Below, in pieces: positions 8,067 to 17,227 of a DNA stretch of 64,000 nt. Each line of letters opens with the position of its first letter. The first letter of the stretch is position 1. The translations under genes were made by a program, and so were the position numbers. The stretch is from Paraflavitalea pollutisoli (lineage in GTDB: Bacteria; Bacteroidota; Bacteroidia; Chitinophagales; Chitinophagaceae): positions 558,001 through 622,000 of the forward strand of contig NZ_JARKMX010000008.1 of the NCBI RefSeq assembly GCF_029360705.1, read 5' to 3'. The notes under the pieces were generated by a model. It worked only from the letters and a program-made list of their open reading frames with translations, was not told where the DNA came from and made no database searches.

Positions 8067-9317
8067 TTATTGCAGCAATAATTTCATCATTTCCTCTGCG
8101 GCTACCCGCCCCTTCAGACGGAGCTGTTCGCGGGAGGTGTTGTCGCCAACCTCGTAGGTCAGGGCTTCGGCACCAAAGGCGCGGCTGAACCATCCTTTCG
8201 ATACGTTGCCACCATTACCCGATGGTTTGATATTGGGCTTGAAGCCCGGGATCGCCGCCTTCATCGCCGCCAGCCAGGCTTCGGTAAAGCCAGGCCGATT
8301 GGAGGCCAGCGGGTCCGTCAACTGGTTGATGTAGAAAATATCGTAATAAGTAGAATGGAAATCGAGCATAAACTCCACGTTGGCTTGTTGTTTCCGCACC
8401 AGACTTTCGACAGTCTCTTTTACGGCCCTCGTTTCCGGTTGTGCAAATAACTCCCAATCGCGGTTGAGGTCTACCCCACCCGCACTGTGCCGCCAGTTGC
8501 CTTCGTCTACCCCATCCGGATTGAGCAGGGGAAACAATACCAGTTCATATTGCTGGCGGAATCTTTGCGCCAACGCTCCAGGCCCGGTCACCGTGCGCAC
8601 AAACTCCTGCATCGCCATATAACCCGTCACTTCCGGCGGATGCTGCCGGCTTAATACCACTACCAGTTTCTTGCCATCACTACCGGTACTCGTCAACATC
8701 CGGATCGGCTTGCCCTGCCGGCTTTTACCCACCACCTGTTGGTTGATGTGCGGCAATACAGCTATACTGTCCATCCAGCGATTCCCATCAGCACTGCTGA
8801 TCAGTTCCTGCGCCGCGATCAGCAAGGTGTCTGGACCGGCATAGGCTGTGAAGGTCGCCTGCTTTTCGCCAGCGGCTACCTGCACGGGCTTGATGTCCTG
8901 CCAATGCAAACCATCGCTACTTTGCTTGGGATCATAGCGGTGTTTGGTCGAAGGATACTGCAGGGTGATGTATACCGGCTGCTGCTGAGCTGCCCATACT
9001 TTGAAGGCATACCAGGGGCTCGGATTGATCGGTTCATTTTCCGGCAGAATGGTAATGGTAAAACTGCTGTCGTTCTGCTGACGTACGGCGTTTAACCTGG
9101 CCCCGGCAAAGCGATTGCTGAAACCTATGCCATTGGCAAATACATAGTCCTTACGGACCTGCCATTGAATCAGCGTATCGACTGCCCCGGGTGCTGCCTG
9201 AACTGTTTTCCTGGCCGTATTGCAGGCCAGAAAAACAGGTGGCATCATCATCATCGTGGCCAGTATAAAAAGGGACTGCCGGAGGCGCAGTCCCTGACAA
9301 CTAATGGATCTAAGCAT
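8067..9317 (-). CDS. M14-family zinc carboxypeptidase, lipoprotein
   Basis: The 416-residue protein has a lipoprotein signal ending LPPVFLAC-like (MMMMPPVFLAC, lipidated Cys32). The M14 metallocarboxypeptidase ligands are visible: H-P-P-E at 226-229 (first His and Glu), a third His at 321 in DFHSTYYD, substrate-binding NPDGVDEGN and VDLNRDW, and catalytic Glu389 in ALTYEVGDN. The about 190 residues before the catalytic domain resemble the beta-sandwich of cytosolic-carboxypeptidase-like M14 members. It follows the SusD gene by 9 bases, suggesting it trims peptides for the SusCD importer at the cell surface. A terminator-like hairpin (9267-9295) overlaps the codons for the start of the signal peptide, which may limit its expression relative to susCD. 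I see no better downstream start that keeps a signal peptide. Confidence 0.88.
   Translation of the reverse strand: MLRSISCQGLRLRQSLFILATMMMMPPVFLACNTARKTVQAAPGAVDTLIQWQVRKDYVFANGIGFSNRFAGARLNAVRQQNDSSFTITILPENEPINPSPWYAFKVWAAQQQPVYITLQYPSTKHRYDPKQSSDGLHWQDIKPVQVAAGEKQATFTAYAGPDTLLIAAQELISSADGNRWMDSIAVLPHINQQVVGKSRQGKPIRMLTSTGSDGKKLVVVLSRQHPPEVTGYMAMQEFVRTVTGPGALAQRFRQQYELVLFPLLNPDGVDEGNWRHSAGGVDLNRDWELFAQPETRAVKETVESLVRKQQANVEFMLDFHSTYYDIFYINQLTDPLASNRPGFTEAWLAAMKAAIPGFKPNIKPSGNGGNVSKGWFSRAFGAEALTYEVGDNTSREQLRLKGRVAAEEMMKLLLQ
9267..9295 (-). terminator. Terminator-like hairpin inside the 5' end of the M14 gene
   Basis: On the minus strand AGGGACTGC and GCAGTCCCT (9287-9295 and 9271-9279) form a perfect 9-base stem with a 7-base loop, followed by a T-tract (complement of 9267-9271). 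This is the form of a rho-independent terminator, placed 30 bases after the SusD stop but 22 bases inside the M14 reading frame. Ribosomes translating the M14 gene would disrupt it, so it may act as a partial terminator or attenuator. Confidence 0.65.
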
Positions 9318-9326
9318 GAAAAGTCT

Positions 9327-10829
9327 TTATGGATTCTGATCGGCTGGTTCTATCGCCGGGTTGCTGTTGATCTCGTCCTGCGGTATCAGCCACTGCCAGG
9401 CTGGGTCACCGGCGGGTACATACAGGATATTCGCTACATCTACCTTGTGGTTGGTGCCGCGACGGTCCATGTCCGCATTGGTACGTTTCATATCGAGGAA
9501 ACGGAACCCTTCGCCCCACAATTCCACCCGACGCTGTATCATGATCTCGGCAATCAGGTCGTCGCCGGTCTTCGTGGATTGTACATAAGCTGCATCTCGG
9601 TTCTTGGCCAATGGCAACAAGGCTTGCTGTGCCCCGGTATTGTTGCCCGAACGTGCCTGTGCTTCTGCCTCGATCAGGTACATTTCTGCGATACGCATGT
9701 ACGGGATATCGCCTGCACGCGTACCTACATCGGGCACCTGAAACTTGCGGTGCATGTAGATCACTTTCGTTTGCCCCGAAATGGTGGGGAAATTATTGCG
9801 GTCGGCGGTAGTACCGTCCCACCACAACTTTTTGCGGATATCGGTGGTGGGTATCTTGGCATACAGCAGGTTGTTGATCAACTTGGGATTGACCCGTGTG
9901 AAGGCCGAGTTGAAATTGGCCGACATATACGAATAGAACGAACCATAAGTAGGTACCTGGTCAGCAGGCTGTATAATGCCCCACATCCATTCGGTATTGT
10001 TGATGTCGGTAAAGCCAGCCGTATACTGGGCATTGGTCATCAGGTTGTCAATGCCTGCTCTGGCTTCTTTGGCATACTGGATGGCTTTGGGCCAGTCCTG
10101 CATCACCAGGGCTACGCGCGCTTTGAATCCTTTGGCTACATTGACGTTGATATGCGTCTTGGCACTGCCCGAACGGGCTGCCGGTGTGCTGCTCAGGTTC
10201 GCAATGGCGTCATCGAGGTCTTTGTTGATCTGCTCATACACCGCTTCCACCGTTGCCCGGGGCTGTCCTTCGGTACTGCTGGTGATCACGATGGGGATAC
10301 CGGGTTGGTTGTTGGGTTTGGCATTGGCGTCATACCGTTTGCCATAGAGCTGTACCAGCTGCAGGTGCGCCCAGGCGCGCAGGGCCAGCGCTTCTCCTTT
10401 TACTACGGCTTTCTTGTCGGCATCGGCTTCGATCGCATCGATCTTTTCGATGATCACATTGGCATTGGAGATCACAATGTAATAGAAGTAATACGCAAAG
10501 CCGTTCACGTTGACGTCAGTCGCATCGCGGTGCGCGATCCAGCGATAAGAGCCATAATGGTATACGTACGAGGCATTGGTGCGCACGTAGTCCTCTCCCA
10601 TCGCATCGAGGTTGATCATGACGGCACCATGTCCATCGCGGTGCTGGTTGGTATACTGGGTATACAGGATACGGTAAATACCATTGAGGGCTTTTTGCGC
10701 ATTGTCGAGCGATACGAAGGCCGTTTCGTCCGAGATACCACTCGTGGGGTTGGTATTCAATACGTCCTTGGTACAGGAGGCTGTCAGCAGGACGATCGTA
10801 TATGCTATCAGTAGTTTGTAATGTTTCAT
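9327..10829 (-). CDS. SusD/RagB-family nutrient-binding outer-membrane lipoprotein
   Basis: About 500 residues, with a lipoprotein signal MKHYKLLIAYTIVLLTASC followed by TKDVLNTNPTSGISDETAF, a typical SusD opening. The body has the TPR-like helices of the family (AQKALNGIYRILYTQYTN, GEALALRAWAHLQLVQLYG) and the late conserved stretch PYMRIAEMYLIEAEAQARSG, then RRVELWGEGFRFLDMKR. SusD proteins cap the SusC barrel on the cell surface and capture the ligand. The gene follows SusC directly. I chose the ATG at 10827-10829; another ATG 9 bases upstream, overlapping the end of SusC, is also possible. The substrate is not readable from SusD, but the adjacent M14 peptidase suggests peptides. Confidence 0.93.
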   Translation of the reverse strand: MKHYKLLIAYTIVLLTASCTKDVLNTNPTSGISDETAFVSLDNAQKALNGIYRILYTQYTNQHRDGHGAVMINLDAMGEDYVRTNASYVYHYGSYRWIAHRDATDVNVNGFAYYFYYIVISNANVIIEKIDAIEADADKKAVVKGEALALRAWAHLQLVQLYGKRYDANAKPNNQPGIPIVITSSTEGQPRATVEAVYEQINKDLDDAIANLSSTPAARSGSAKTHINVNVAKGFKARVALVMQDWPKAIQYAKEARAGIDNLMTNAQYTAGFTDINNTEWMWGIIQPADQVPTYGSFYSYMSANFNSAFTRVNPKLINNLLYAKIPTTDIRKKLWWDGTTADRNNFPTISGQTKVIYMHRKFQVPDVGTRAGDIPYMRIAEMYLIEAEAQARSGNNTGAQQALLPLAKNRDAAYVQSTKTGDDLIAEIMIQRRVELWGEGFRFLDMKRTNADMDRRGTNHKVDVANILYVPAGDPAWQWLIPQDEINSNPAIEPADQNP

Positions 10830-10839
10830 AGCTGTCATT

Positions 10840-13800
10840 TTACAAAACGATGTTAACGCCTAAGGTGATGATCCTGGTGGGTGCATAGGCATAGGAAGAT
10901 ACCCCGGTAAACGACTGGGTAGGATCCAGGCCTTTGCGTTTGGACAGGATGAACAGGTTTTCCCCGGTCAGGAAGGCCTGTGCCCGGTTGATACCGATCT
11001 TCGACACGAAGGAGGCGGGCAGTGAATAGGTCAGCGAAGCTGTCCGCAGACTTACCGCAGATGCGTCGATCAACCAGCGATCACTGTCATACATCACGGT
11101 ACCAGTATTGCGTACAGGCACATCAGTGATGTCGCCTGCTTTTTGCCAGCGCTTCAGGGCGTCCACATGCAGGGCGCGGCCATACGTACCGTTGTACATC
11201 AGTGACTGGTAGTCGCTGTCGAATGCTTTGCCGCCCACCTGGTACATCAGCAGTACGTTGAGCGAAAAATTCTTGTAGGTAAAGGTGTTGCCCACGCTGC
11301 CGTAAAAGTCGGGAATGGCAGTGCCTACATATTTGTACAGGGCCGCATTGGCATTGCTGGTCACACGGTCGCCCTTGTCGTTGGTGAAGGCATTGGCGTC
11401 GGTGGTGATGGCAGGGTCTGCTGCATACAATTCCAACCCGGTTGTGGGATCTACGCCATACCAGTCGCGCAGCCAGTAGTCGTAAATGGAATGACCCACC
11501 ATACGGTTTTTGGTGCCGCTGATGATCGACTCCTGTCCTTCGGGCAGTTTGGTGATGTTGTTCTTGAGTTTGGTCCAGTTGAGCACCACATTCCAGCTGA
11601 AGTCTTTGCCGCGTACCGGATCGCCGGTCAGTTGTACTTCAAATCCCTTGTTGTACATGCTGCCGATATTTGTGGGGATGGTAGTACGGCCACTCGATTG
11701 TGGCAGGGGTACGTTGAAGAGCAGGTCCCTGGAACCACGGTCGAAGTATTCGATCGAGCCGCCAATGCGGCGGTTGAACAGGGAAAACTCGACAGCCACG
11801 TCGAAGCTTTGGCTGACTTCCCATTTCAGGTCTTCGCCACCACCTACGGTGCGGCTTTGCGTCATTCCTGGCTCGGAGTTGTTGTTGTTGCCAATGTTGT
11901 AGAAGGACTGGTAAGGATAAAGACCGATCTGGTTGGAACCTACTTCGCCATAAGAAGCGCGGAGCTTCAATTGATCGATCCACGTCAGCGTCTTCATGAA
12001 ATTCTCGTTGTGCAGCTGCCAGCCACCGCCTACCGACCAGAAGGTGCCCCAGCGGGAGTTGGGCGCAAAACGGGAAGAGGCATCTCTTCTCAGTGAACCG
12101 CTGATGAAATAGCGGTTATCGTATCCGTATTGGAAACGGGAAAAGATACTTTCCAGTTTGTCTTCATTGATATAAGAGTCCACTACGGCCGGATTGGCGT
12201 AGTTGTCCAGCTCTACGGGACCATCCACTACCTGGTTGTCGCGCCGTGCGGTAAGGTAGGTATAGCGCTCATAGTAATACTCATGACCCAGTAAGCCGTC
12301 TACACTGTGTACCCCAAAGGTACGGTTGTAGTTCAGCAACTGGTTGATGGTGATGTTTTGTGTTTTGCTGGCGGTACGGGAGGTGCGACCGTTCACGCTT
12401 ACCCCATCACCAATATCGGGGTTACGGTAAAACAGGTATTCGTAATTGTTCACGTCTACGGCGAGGTTACCGGTCAGTTTCAATCCTTTCAGGAAGGTGA
12501 TTTCACCGTACGTACGGCCGCCGAGTGCATTGCGTTTGTTGTACAACTGGTTGTACATGGTTTCGGCGAGAATGTTGCGGCCGGTAAAGATGGGACGGGT
12601 ATCGCCGTTGTCATACGCTTTGTTGCCCGCGGCATCATAGATATAATTGCCTTGTGCATCGTGCCGGTAGACGGGATAGATGGGCGCCATTAGAAGGTCC
12701 ACGTAGAATGGGTTCTCGTTGATGCCGGCATCTTCATTGGCCAATTGTGTTTTGGAAATGGTGGCAGACACGTTAACGCCGGCTTTGAACCATTTCTTGG
12801 GAGCGAGGTCGATCTTGGCACGGCCGGTGATCCGGTTGAAGTCGCTGCCCTTGCTGTATCCTTTGTCATCGAGGTAGTCGACCGAAGCATAATAGCTCGA
12901 CTTGTCGGTACCACCGCGGATGCCCAATGAATAGTTCTGGCGGATGCCGGTACGCTCCATCGCGTCGCGGAAGCTCAGGTCTTCGGGGTACAGGAGCTTG
13001 GCATCGGGGTTGATGGTGCCATCGGTCCGAACGATCTGGTTGTCGGGTACATTGAACGGGTTATAGACCAACTGTGTTTTGATATTGTCGGTCGCCAGTT
13101 GATTGGCTTGCTCGAGGGTATTGCCATTGACGAGGTACTGGTTGCGCATCGACTCCCATAGCATGGGGTAATACTGAAAGGCATTCAGCTTTTCGTAATT
13201 GGCCAGTCCGCGGGAAGTTACCCCACCGGTTACCCGCGCTTCGATGATGTCTTTGTTTTTTGCGCCCGATTTGGTGGTAATGATCACCACGCCGTTGGCA
13301 GCGCGGGATCCGTACAGTGCCGTTGCGGAGGCGTCTTTCAATATCGAGATGCTTTCAATATCGTTGGGGTTGATGCTGTTGATGACGCCGCCATAGGGGG
13401 CACCATCCACTACATACAGGATATCGGTACCGGCATTCACCGAACCAAAACCACGGATGCTGACACCTACTCCTGATCCGGGCTGACCGCTGCCTGTGGT
13501 GGTTTGAATACCCGGGGCGGCACCGGCGAGGGCGGTGGTTAGGCTGGTGAGGGGACGTTTCTCGATCTCCTTACCACTGATGGTGGCTACCGAGTTGGTC
13601 AGTGCACCGCGTTTGGCGGTGCCGTAAGCCTGAACCACGACTTCTTCCAGCTGGTTATTGCCGGGCACCAGTTTTACGTCGAGGGTATTGCTGTTGCCCA
13701 CGCGTACTTCGCGGGTCGTAAAGCTGATATAGGTAAATACCAACACCTGGCTGCCACTGCGGAGGTTGACGGAGTAACGGCCATTGTCATCGGTGGATAC

Positions 13801-14301
13801 GCCAGCCTCCTGGCCTTTTACCGTTACGGATACACCCTGGAGTGGTTCATTGTCGACGGAAGAGGTGACCACACCGGTGATCACACGGTCTTGTGCTTCC
13901 GTCAAGGTGGGTTTTACTTTAACGATGATCGTCTGGCCGCTGATCTCATAATGGAGCGGTTGCAGGGCGAAGATGCTGTTTAGGGCTACTTCGAGCGATT
14001 CGTTTTTGATATCGACCGTTACCGGTTTTGATCTTTCCAACACCTCATTGGTGTACAGGAAGTCGTGCCCCGTTTGTTTACGTATTTCTTTAAATACGTC
14101 TTTGAGGGTTGCATTGGTACGGATGAGGGTGAGCTTTTGTGCATATCCTACAGCACTGGCCTGTAGGGTAAGCACGAGTAGAAAGGCGGCGATACATTTG
14201 GCCACCCGGATCGCTTTGCTGCCCGCGGTGTACCAACGTTGACCGATGCGGGAGCCAGCTGGTGGTGTGGTTCCCGTTGCAAGGGTGCGTTCATTCATCA
14301 T
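10840..14301 (-). CDS. SusC/RagA-family TonB-dependent transporter with STN signalling domain
   Basis: The 1153-residue protein has, in order: an unusual basic N-terminus and export signal ending near residue 55 (AFLLVLTLQASAVGYAQ); an STN (secretin/TonB short N-terminal) domain at about 60-128; a carboxypeptidase-like beta-sandwich (RVITGVVTSSVDNEPLQGVSVTVKG, about 138-215); a TonB plug containing the SusC box EVVVQAYGTAKR and the typical VLKDASATALYGSRAANGVV; then a long beta-barrel ending with aromatic/hydrophobic residues. The STN domain fits the upstream FecR and sigma factor: ligand binding outside is passed through STN to FecR in the periplasm, releasing the sigma factor. Transport needs TonB/ExbBD encoded elsewhere. 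Confidence 0.95.
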   Translation of the reverse strand: MMNERTLATGTTPPAGSRIGQRWYTAGSKAIRVAKCIAAFLLVLTLQASAVGYAQKLTLIRTNATLKDVFKEIRKQTGHDFLYTNEVLERSKPVTVDIKNESLEVALNSIFALQPLHYEISGQTIIVKVKPTLTEAQDRVITGVVTSSVDNEPLQGVSVTVKGQEAGVSTDDNGRYSVNLRSGSQVLVFTYISFTTREVRVGNSNTLDVKLVPGNNQLEEVVVQAYGTAKRGALTNSVATISGKEIEKRPLTSLTTALAGAAPGIQTTTGSGQPGSGVGVSIRGFGSVNAGTDILYVVDGAPYGGVINSINPNDIESISILKDASATALYGSRAANGVVIITTKSGAKNKDIIEARVTGGVTSRGLANYEKLNAFQYYPMLWESMRNQYLVNGNTLEQANQLATDNIKTQLVYNPFNVPDNQIVRTDGTINPDAKLLYPEDLSFRDAMERTGIRQNYSLGIRGGTDKSSYYASVDYLDDKGYSKGSDFNRITGRAKIDLAPKKWFKAGVNVSATISKTQLANEDAGINENPFYVDLLMAPIYPVYRHDAQGNYIYDAAGNKAYDNGDTRPIFTGRNILAETMYNQLYNKRNALGGRTYGEITFLKGLKLTGNLAVDVNNYEYLFYRNPDIGDGVSVNGRTSRTASKTQNITINQLLNYNRTFGVHSVDGLLGHEYYYERYTYLTARRDNQVVDGPVELDNYANPAVVDSYINEDKLESIFSRFQYGYDNRYFISGSLRRDASSRFAPNSRWGTFWSVGGGWQLHNENFMKTLTWIDQLKLRASYGEVGSNQIGLYPYQSFYNIGNNNNSEPGMTQSRTVGGGEDLKWEVSQSFDVAVEFSLFNRRIGGSIEYFDRGSRDLLFNVPLPQSSGRTTIPTNIGSMYNKGFEVQLTGDPVRGKDFSWNVVLNWTKLKNNITKLPEGQESIISGTKNRMVGHSIYDYWLRDWYGVDPTTGLELYAADPAITTDANAFTNDKGDRVTSNANAALYKYVGTAIPDFYGSVGNTFTYKNFSLNVLLMYQVGGKAFDSDYQSLMYNGTYGRALHVDALKRWQKAGDITDVPVRNTGTVMYDSDRWLIDASAVSLRTASLTYSLPASFVSKIGINRAQAFLTGENLFILSKRKGLDPTQSFTGVSSYAYAPTRIITLGVNIVL

Positions 14302-14424
14302 AAGAGAGCGTTTTGGGATTAATGAATAGGGTTCAGATGGCGGACAAGGTTCAAGTGATTCGGTGCCTGGGCGTACAGACGCCGGCTAAACAGGTAGTTT
14401 TGGTTACAGTGAGTCATCGGAGCG

Positions 14425-15621
14425 CTATTTGTGTTTTACAATAACCTGGTTGTTGCTGATCTCGAACTGGGCGCCACCGGTGGTGCGGAGCAGGTCGAGC
14501 AGTCTGGACAGTTTTTCGTGCCGGGCGATCATACCGGTAAACTTCACGGAAGGCTTTGCGCCTTCGTATACCACTTCGATATTGTACCAGCGGCGGATCT
14601 TGTTCATGACCTGTTCGATGCCGGCATTGTCGAAATGGAAATAGCCGTTCTTCCAGTCGATGGCTTCTTCCACATCGATGGATCGAATGGCGATCTTGTC
14701 TTCCTGCTGGCGGAAGCTGGCTTGTTCACCAGGTTTCAACACCGAGCTGCGATCGCCAACGGTCAGTTGTACGGCGCCTTCACACAGGGTTACTGCATGC
14801 AGCTGATCGTCGGCATAGGCCGATACGTTGAAATGGGTGCCCAATACTTTTACTGCCGATCGATCGCTCTTCACGATGAACGGGTGGGCTTTATCACGGG
14901 CTATTTCAAAATAAGCTTCACCTGACAGGGTAACTTCCCGCTGCGGACCGGTAAAGGCGGTGGCATAGGTCAGCGAGGAATTGGCATTGAGCCACACCTT
15001 GCTGCTGTCGGGCAACATGAGCATGAATTTACCCCCAGCTGGTACCCGGAGGGTATTGATGAGCGGTGCTGCTGTCGGGTCGGTAGCTTTCGCGGTCTCG
15101 TAACTCAGTTGACCACCTTGCTGGTTTACCACCGTGTTGCCTTGGGTAGCGAGCGTACCGCGGCCGTTTTGATCGATTTCGATGGTGCTGCCGTCGGCGA
15201 GGTGCAAGGTGGCTTTGTCGGTACCAGGTGCGATATCATGAGCAACCGGCTGCACCTGGGCCACGGGTTGCGTGGCCGGGGTTGCTGGGGTTTGTGATTG
15301 GTTGATCCACCACCAGCCGCCAGCTGCGGCGATCAGGAGGATGGCGGCTGCCGCCGCGACACGGCGTATGGGCAGTCGTCTCACCGGGGTGCGGGGCGCC
15401 TGGGTTTGCTGTGTTATTTTACTGTAAATAGCTTCCCAATCGACTTGGGGTTGAGGGGTTTCCGGAGTGGCCAATTGTTGCTCCTGCATACGTTGCTGTA
15501 GGATGGCATCGTAGGCCGGGTTGCGGATATAGGCAAAAAGCTCGGCAAACTCTTCCCGTGTGCACGCTTTGGCGAGATAGCGGTCGACGAGCTCGTTGAA
15601 TCTTTCGTGATGGATGTCCAT
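14425..15621 (-). CDS. FecR-family anti-sigma factor
   Basis: The 398-residue protein has a cytosolic N-terminal helical part (about 1-80, binding the sigma factor), one transmembrane helix (RVAAAAAILLIAAAGGWWW, about 87-106), a periplasmic FecR domain (about 175-290, with ATLHLADGSTIEIDQNGRG, ALIN-type strands and ERR-like VTLSGEAYFEIARD) and a C-terminal DUF4974-type domain (about 315-398, IEQVMNKIRRWYNIEVVYEG). It sits between the sigma factor gene (74 bases upstream) and susC (123 bases downstream), the usual Bacteroidota order. Role: holds the sigma factor until the STN domain of SusC signals that substrate is bound. Confidence 0.94.
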   Translation of the reverse strand: MDIHHERFNELVDRYLAKACTREEFAELFAYIRNPAYDAILQQRMQEQQLATPETPQPQVDWEAIYSKITQQTQAPRTPVRRLPIRRVAAAAAILLIAAAGGWWWINQSQTPATPATQPVAQVQPVAHDIAPGTDKATLHLADGSTIEIDQNGRGTLATQGNTVVNQQGGQLSYETAKATDPTAAPLINTLRVPAGGKFMLMLPDSSKVWLNANSSLTYATAFTGPQREVTLSGEAYFEIARDKAHPFIVKSDRSAVKVLGTHFNVSAYADDQLHAVTLCEGAVQLTVGDRSSVLKPGEQASFRQQEDKIAIRSIDVEEAIDWKNGYFHFDNAGIEQVMNKIRRWYNIEVVYEGAKPSVKFTGMIARHEKLSRLLDLLRTTGGAQFEISNNQVIVKHK

Positions 15622-15695
15622 GCAGTTGCTTGGTTATGGTGCAACTGATAGAGAGTCGGAATCAAAAGGCAAGGACCGTCGAAAACTTATATTTA

Positions 15696-16286
15696 TTATT
15701 TTTCTATAAATGACGTGATGGCGATCACGGCGCCGGCGGCATGTTCGAGGTGGGCTTTGAGGTAGTTGAGTACTTCAACGATGATGTTTTTGACACGGCT
15801 TTTGGAGAGGCCGGTGGCGGCGGCGATCTGGTCATGGCTGAGGCCTTCCTGGCGGCTCATACTAAAGATGCGTTGCTTTTGTTCGGAGAGCTGGCTGAGG
15901 GCGTTGTCGATGAGGCTTTGGCTGTCGCGCAGGTGCAGCAGGTCGTCCGCAGAGCTGCCGGCTTGCTGCAGATTGGTCCACAGTTCGTGTTGCAGGCTGG
16001 TGGTTTTGGCTACCTGCTTCAGGAGTTGGAAGGTCTTGTTGCGGACGATGGTGTATATATAATTGCGCGGGTGGTCGACCTGTGCCAGCAGGTGCCGGTG
16101 TTGCCAGAGGGTGATGAAGGTTTCCTGGAGGATCTCTTCGGCGTCGGCGGTGGAATGGGTAAACGCTACGACGAAGCTGTACACTTTGGACTTGTACAGT
16201 TCAAAAAGCTGCCGGAAAGCGGGTTCGCTGTGGTCAGCGATCTGCGCGAGCAGGGCTTTCTCGCCTATGAGGTCATAAGTAGCCAT
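15696..16286 (-). CDS. ECF RNA polymerase sigma-70 factor (Bacteroidota FecI-like)
   Basis: The 196-residue protein has sigma region 2 (PAFRQLFELYKSKVYSFVVAF and the promoter -10 recognition helix AEEILQETFITLWQHR, about 25-75) and sigma region 4 (LSEQKQRIFSMSRQEGLSHDQIAAATGLSKSRVKNII, about 130-170). This is the short ECF type that pairs with FecR proteins in Bacteroidota. It is the first gene of the signalling unit sigma-FecR-SusC-SusD-M14. It probably directs polymerase to the susC promoter and perhaps its own. A weak hairpin, GCCGGTT (16324-16330) with AACCGGC (16337-16343), lies upstream without a T-tract. Confidence 0.94.
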   Translation of the reverse strand: MATYDLIGEKALLAQIADHSEPAFRQLFELYKSKVYSFVVAFTHSTADAEEILQETFITLWQHRHLLAQVDHPRNYIYTIVRNKTFQLLKQVAKTTSLQHELWTNLQQAGSSADDLLHLRDSQSLIDNALSQLSEQKQRIFSMSRQEGLSHDQIAAATGLSKSRVKNIIVEVLNYLKAHLEHAAGAVIAITSFIEK

Positions 16287-16442
16287 TGGTCAGGTGCGTG
16301 ATGCGCTTTTATAGGGTAATGAAGCCGGTTTTATCGAACCGGCCTTGCAATTTAACCAAAGCGTAATAAAACAGCCCTATAAAATGTCGGAATGGTGGGG
16401 CCAGGTGCCGGTGATTGGACCCTGGGGTCTGGGATGAGCTTA

Positions 16443-16884
16443 TTATTTGTTGACAGCGGCGCTGGTCCACGGGTGCAAGGTGTTACACTGGGAAAAAGCG
16501 GGATCGATCATCACATACCAGGATGGGCGTTTGGCGGCGAGCCAGTTTTCCAGGGCCTGCTGTTTTTTGATGGCGAGGGCTTCTTCGGCGATGCGGTCGT
16601 AGTCATCCCGCAGGTTTTGACGGTGCGGTTGCGTACGTGTTTTTAAATAGAGGACTTTGACGGCCGCTGTGCCGTTTGCATCGGTAAAGGAAACAGGCAT
16701 GGAATATTGTCCGGGTTGCAGGCGGGCCTGGTCGAGTTGAAGGACGGTGTTTTTGTCGAGTTGAGATACGTCCAGTTGTGTATGGCCGGCTTCGTTTTGG
16801 TAAAAGCCGCCGGTCGATTGCGCAGTCTTTCCTTCGCTGTATTGGGCGATGGCGGCAGGTAGTAAGTGTAATAAATAATTTCAT
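16443..16884 (-). pseudogene. SurA-type parvulin remnant (C-terminal part, broken start)
   Basis: A minus-strand frame is open from 16880 to the stop at 16443-16445 (145 codons) but has no start codon until Met60. Read through, it gives AAIAQYSEGKTAQSTGGFY, LQPGQYSMPVSFTD, VKVLYLKTRTQPHRQNLRDD and WYVMIDPAFSQCNTLHPW. This is the second half of a parvulin PPIase domain and the C-terminal tail of Bacteroidota SurA/PpiC chaperones. The first half of the parvulin fold and the SurA N-terminus are missing. An ATG at 16882-16884 opens the next frame with MKLFITLT, a plausible signal-peptide start. A single-base shift near 16860-16870 would join it to LLPAAIAQ, giving a small exported protein of about 147 residues. 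Either a frameshifted small gene or a decaying fragment; the SurA resemblance is from memory of the family. Confidence 0.6.
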
Positions 16885-17227
16885 AACTGTCCCGTGTGCC
16901 CTAAAAATAGGGACAGCCCGTCAATGATCCGATAGGCGTGGTGCCAATTAACAAAACTTTTAACGTCAAGTTGGATGAGGCTTTTGCTTACTTAGTTCCC
17001 CACTGTCGGTTAGCATTATATTTAATAGTTACTATCACATATTAAGGTTACCTTTAAATGCTTTCGGAGATCTTTTCTGCTAAATATTACATCTGCACAC
17101 CGATTTGTAAACTTTCTTTTAGGGTCTTATCTATTGTTCGGCCATAGCGCTGCCGGAATTTTTTTTTATTGCGAAATGGCAGGTACGATTTGTTCTGCCT
17201 CTTTTTTATGTCTTAAATATATTAAGT
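16885..17227. other. AT-rich intergenic region before the glycosyltransferase operon
   Basis: These 343 bases between the parvulin remnant and the GT4 gene hold no convincing frame. A hairpin CTGTCCC (16887-16893)/GGGACAG (16910-16916) lies at its left end, enclosing a second small stem (CCCTA/TAGGG in the complementary reading). The right half (about 17020-17225) is clearly more AT-rich than its surroundings and should contain the promoter of the operon starting at 17228, but I cannot fix the boxes. Confidence 0.4.

Noticed and set aside
9165-10814. 549-codon open frame on the plus strand opposite SusD
   Set aside because: It is antisense to a clear SusD gene, has Gly/Val/Ile/Arg-heavy composition typical of complement frames, and shows no domain.
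15741-16301. 186-codon plus-strand frame opposite the sigma factor
   Set aside because: Mirror frame of the sigma factor; Gly/Val/Glu-rich with no recognisable motif.
16324-16343. GCCGGTT/AACCGGC hairpin before the sigma factor as a terminator
   Set aside because: Good stem but no T-tract on either strand, so I only mention it under the sigma gene.
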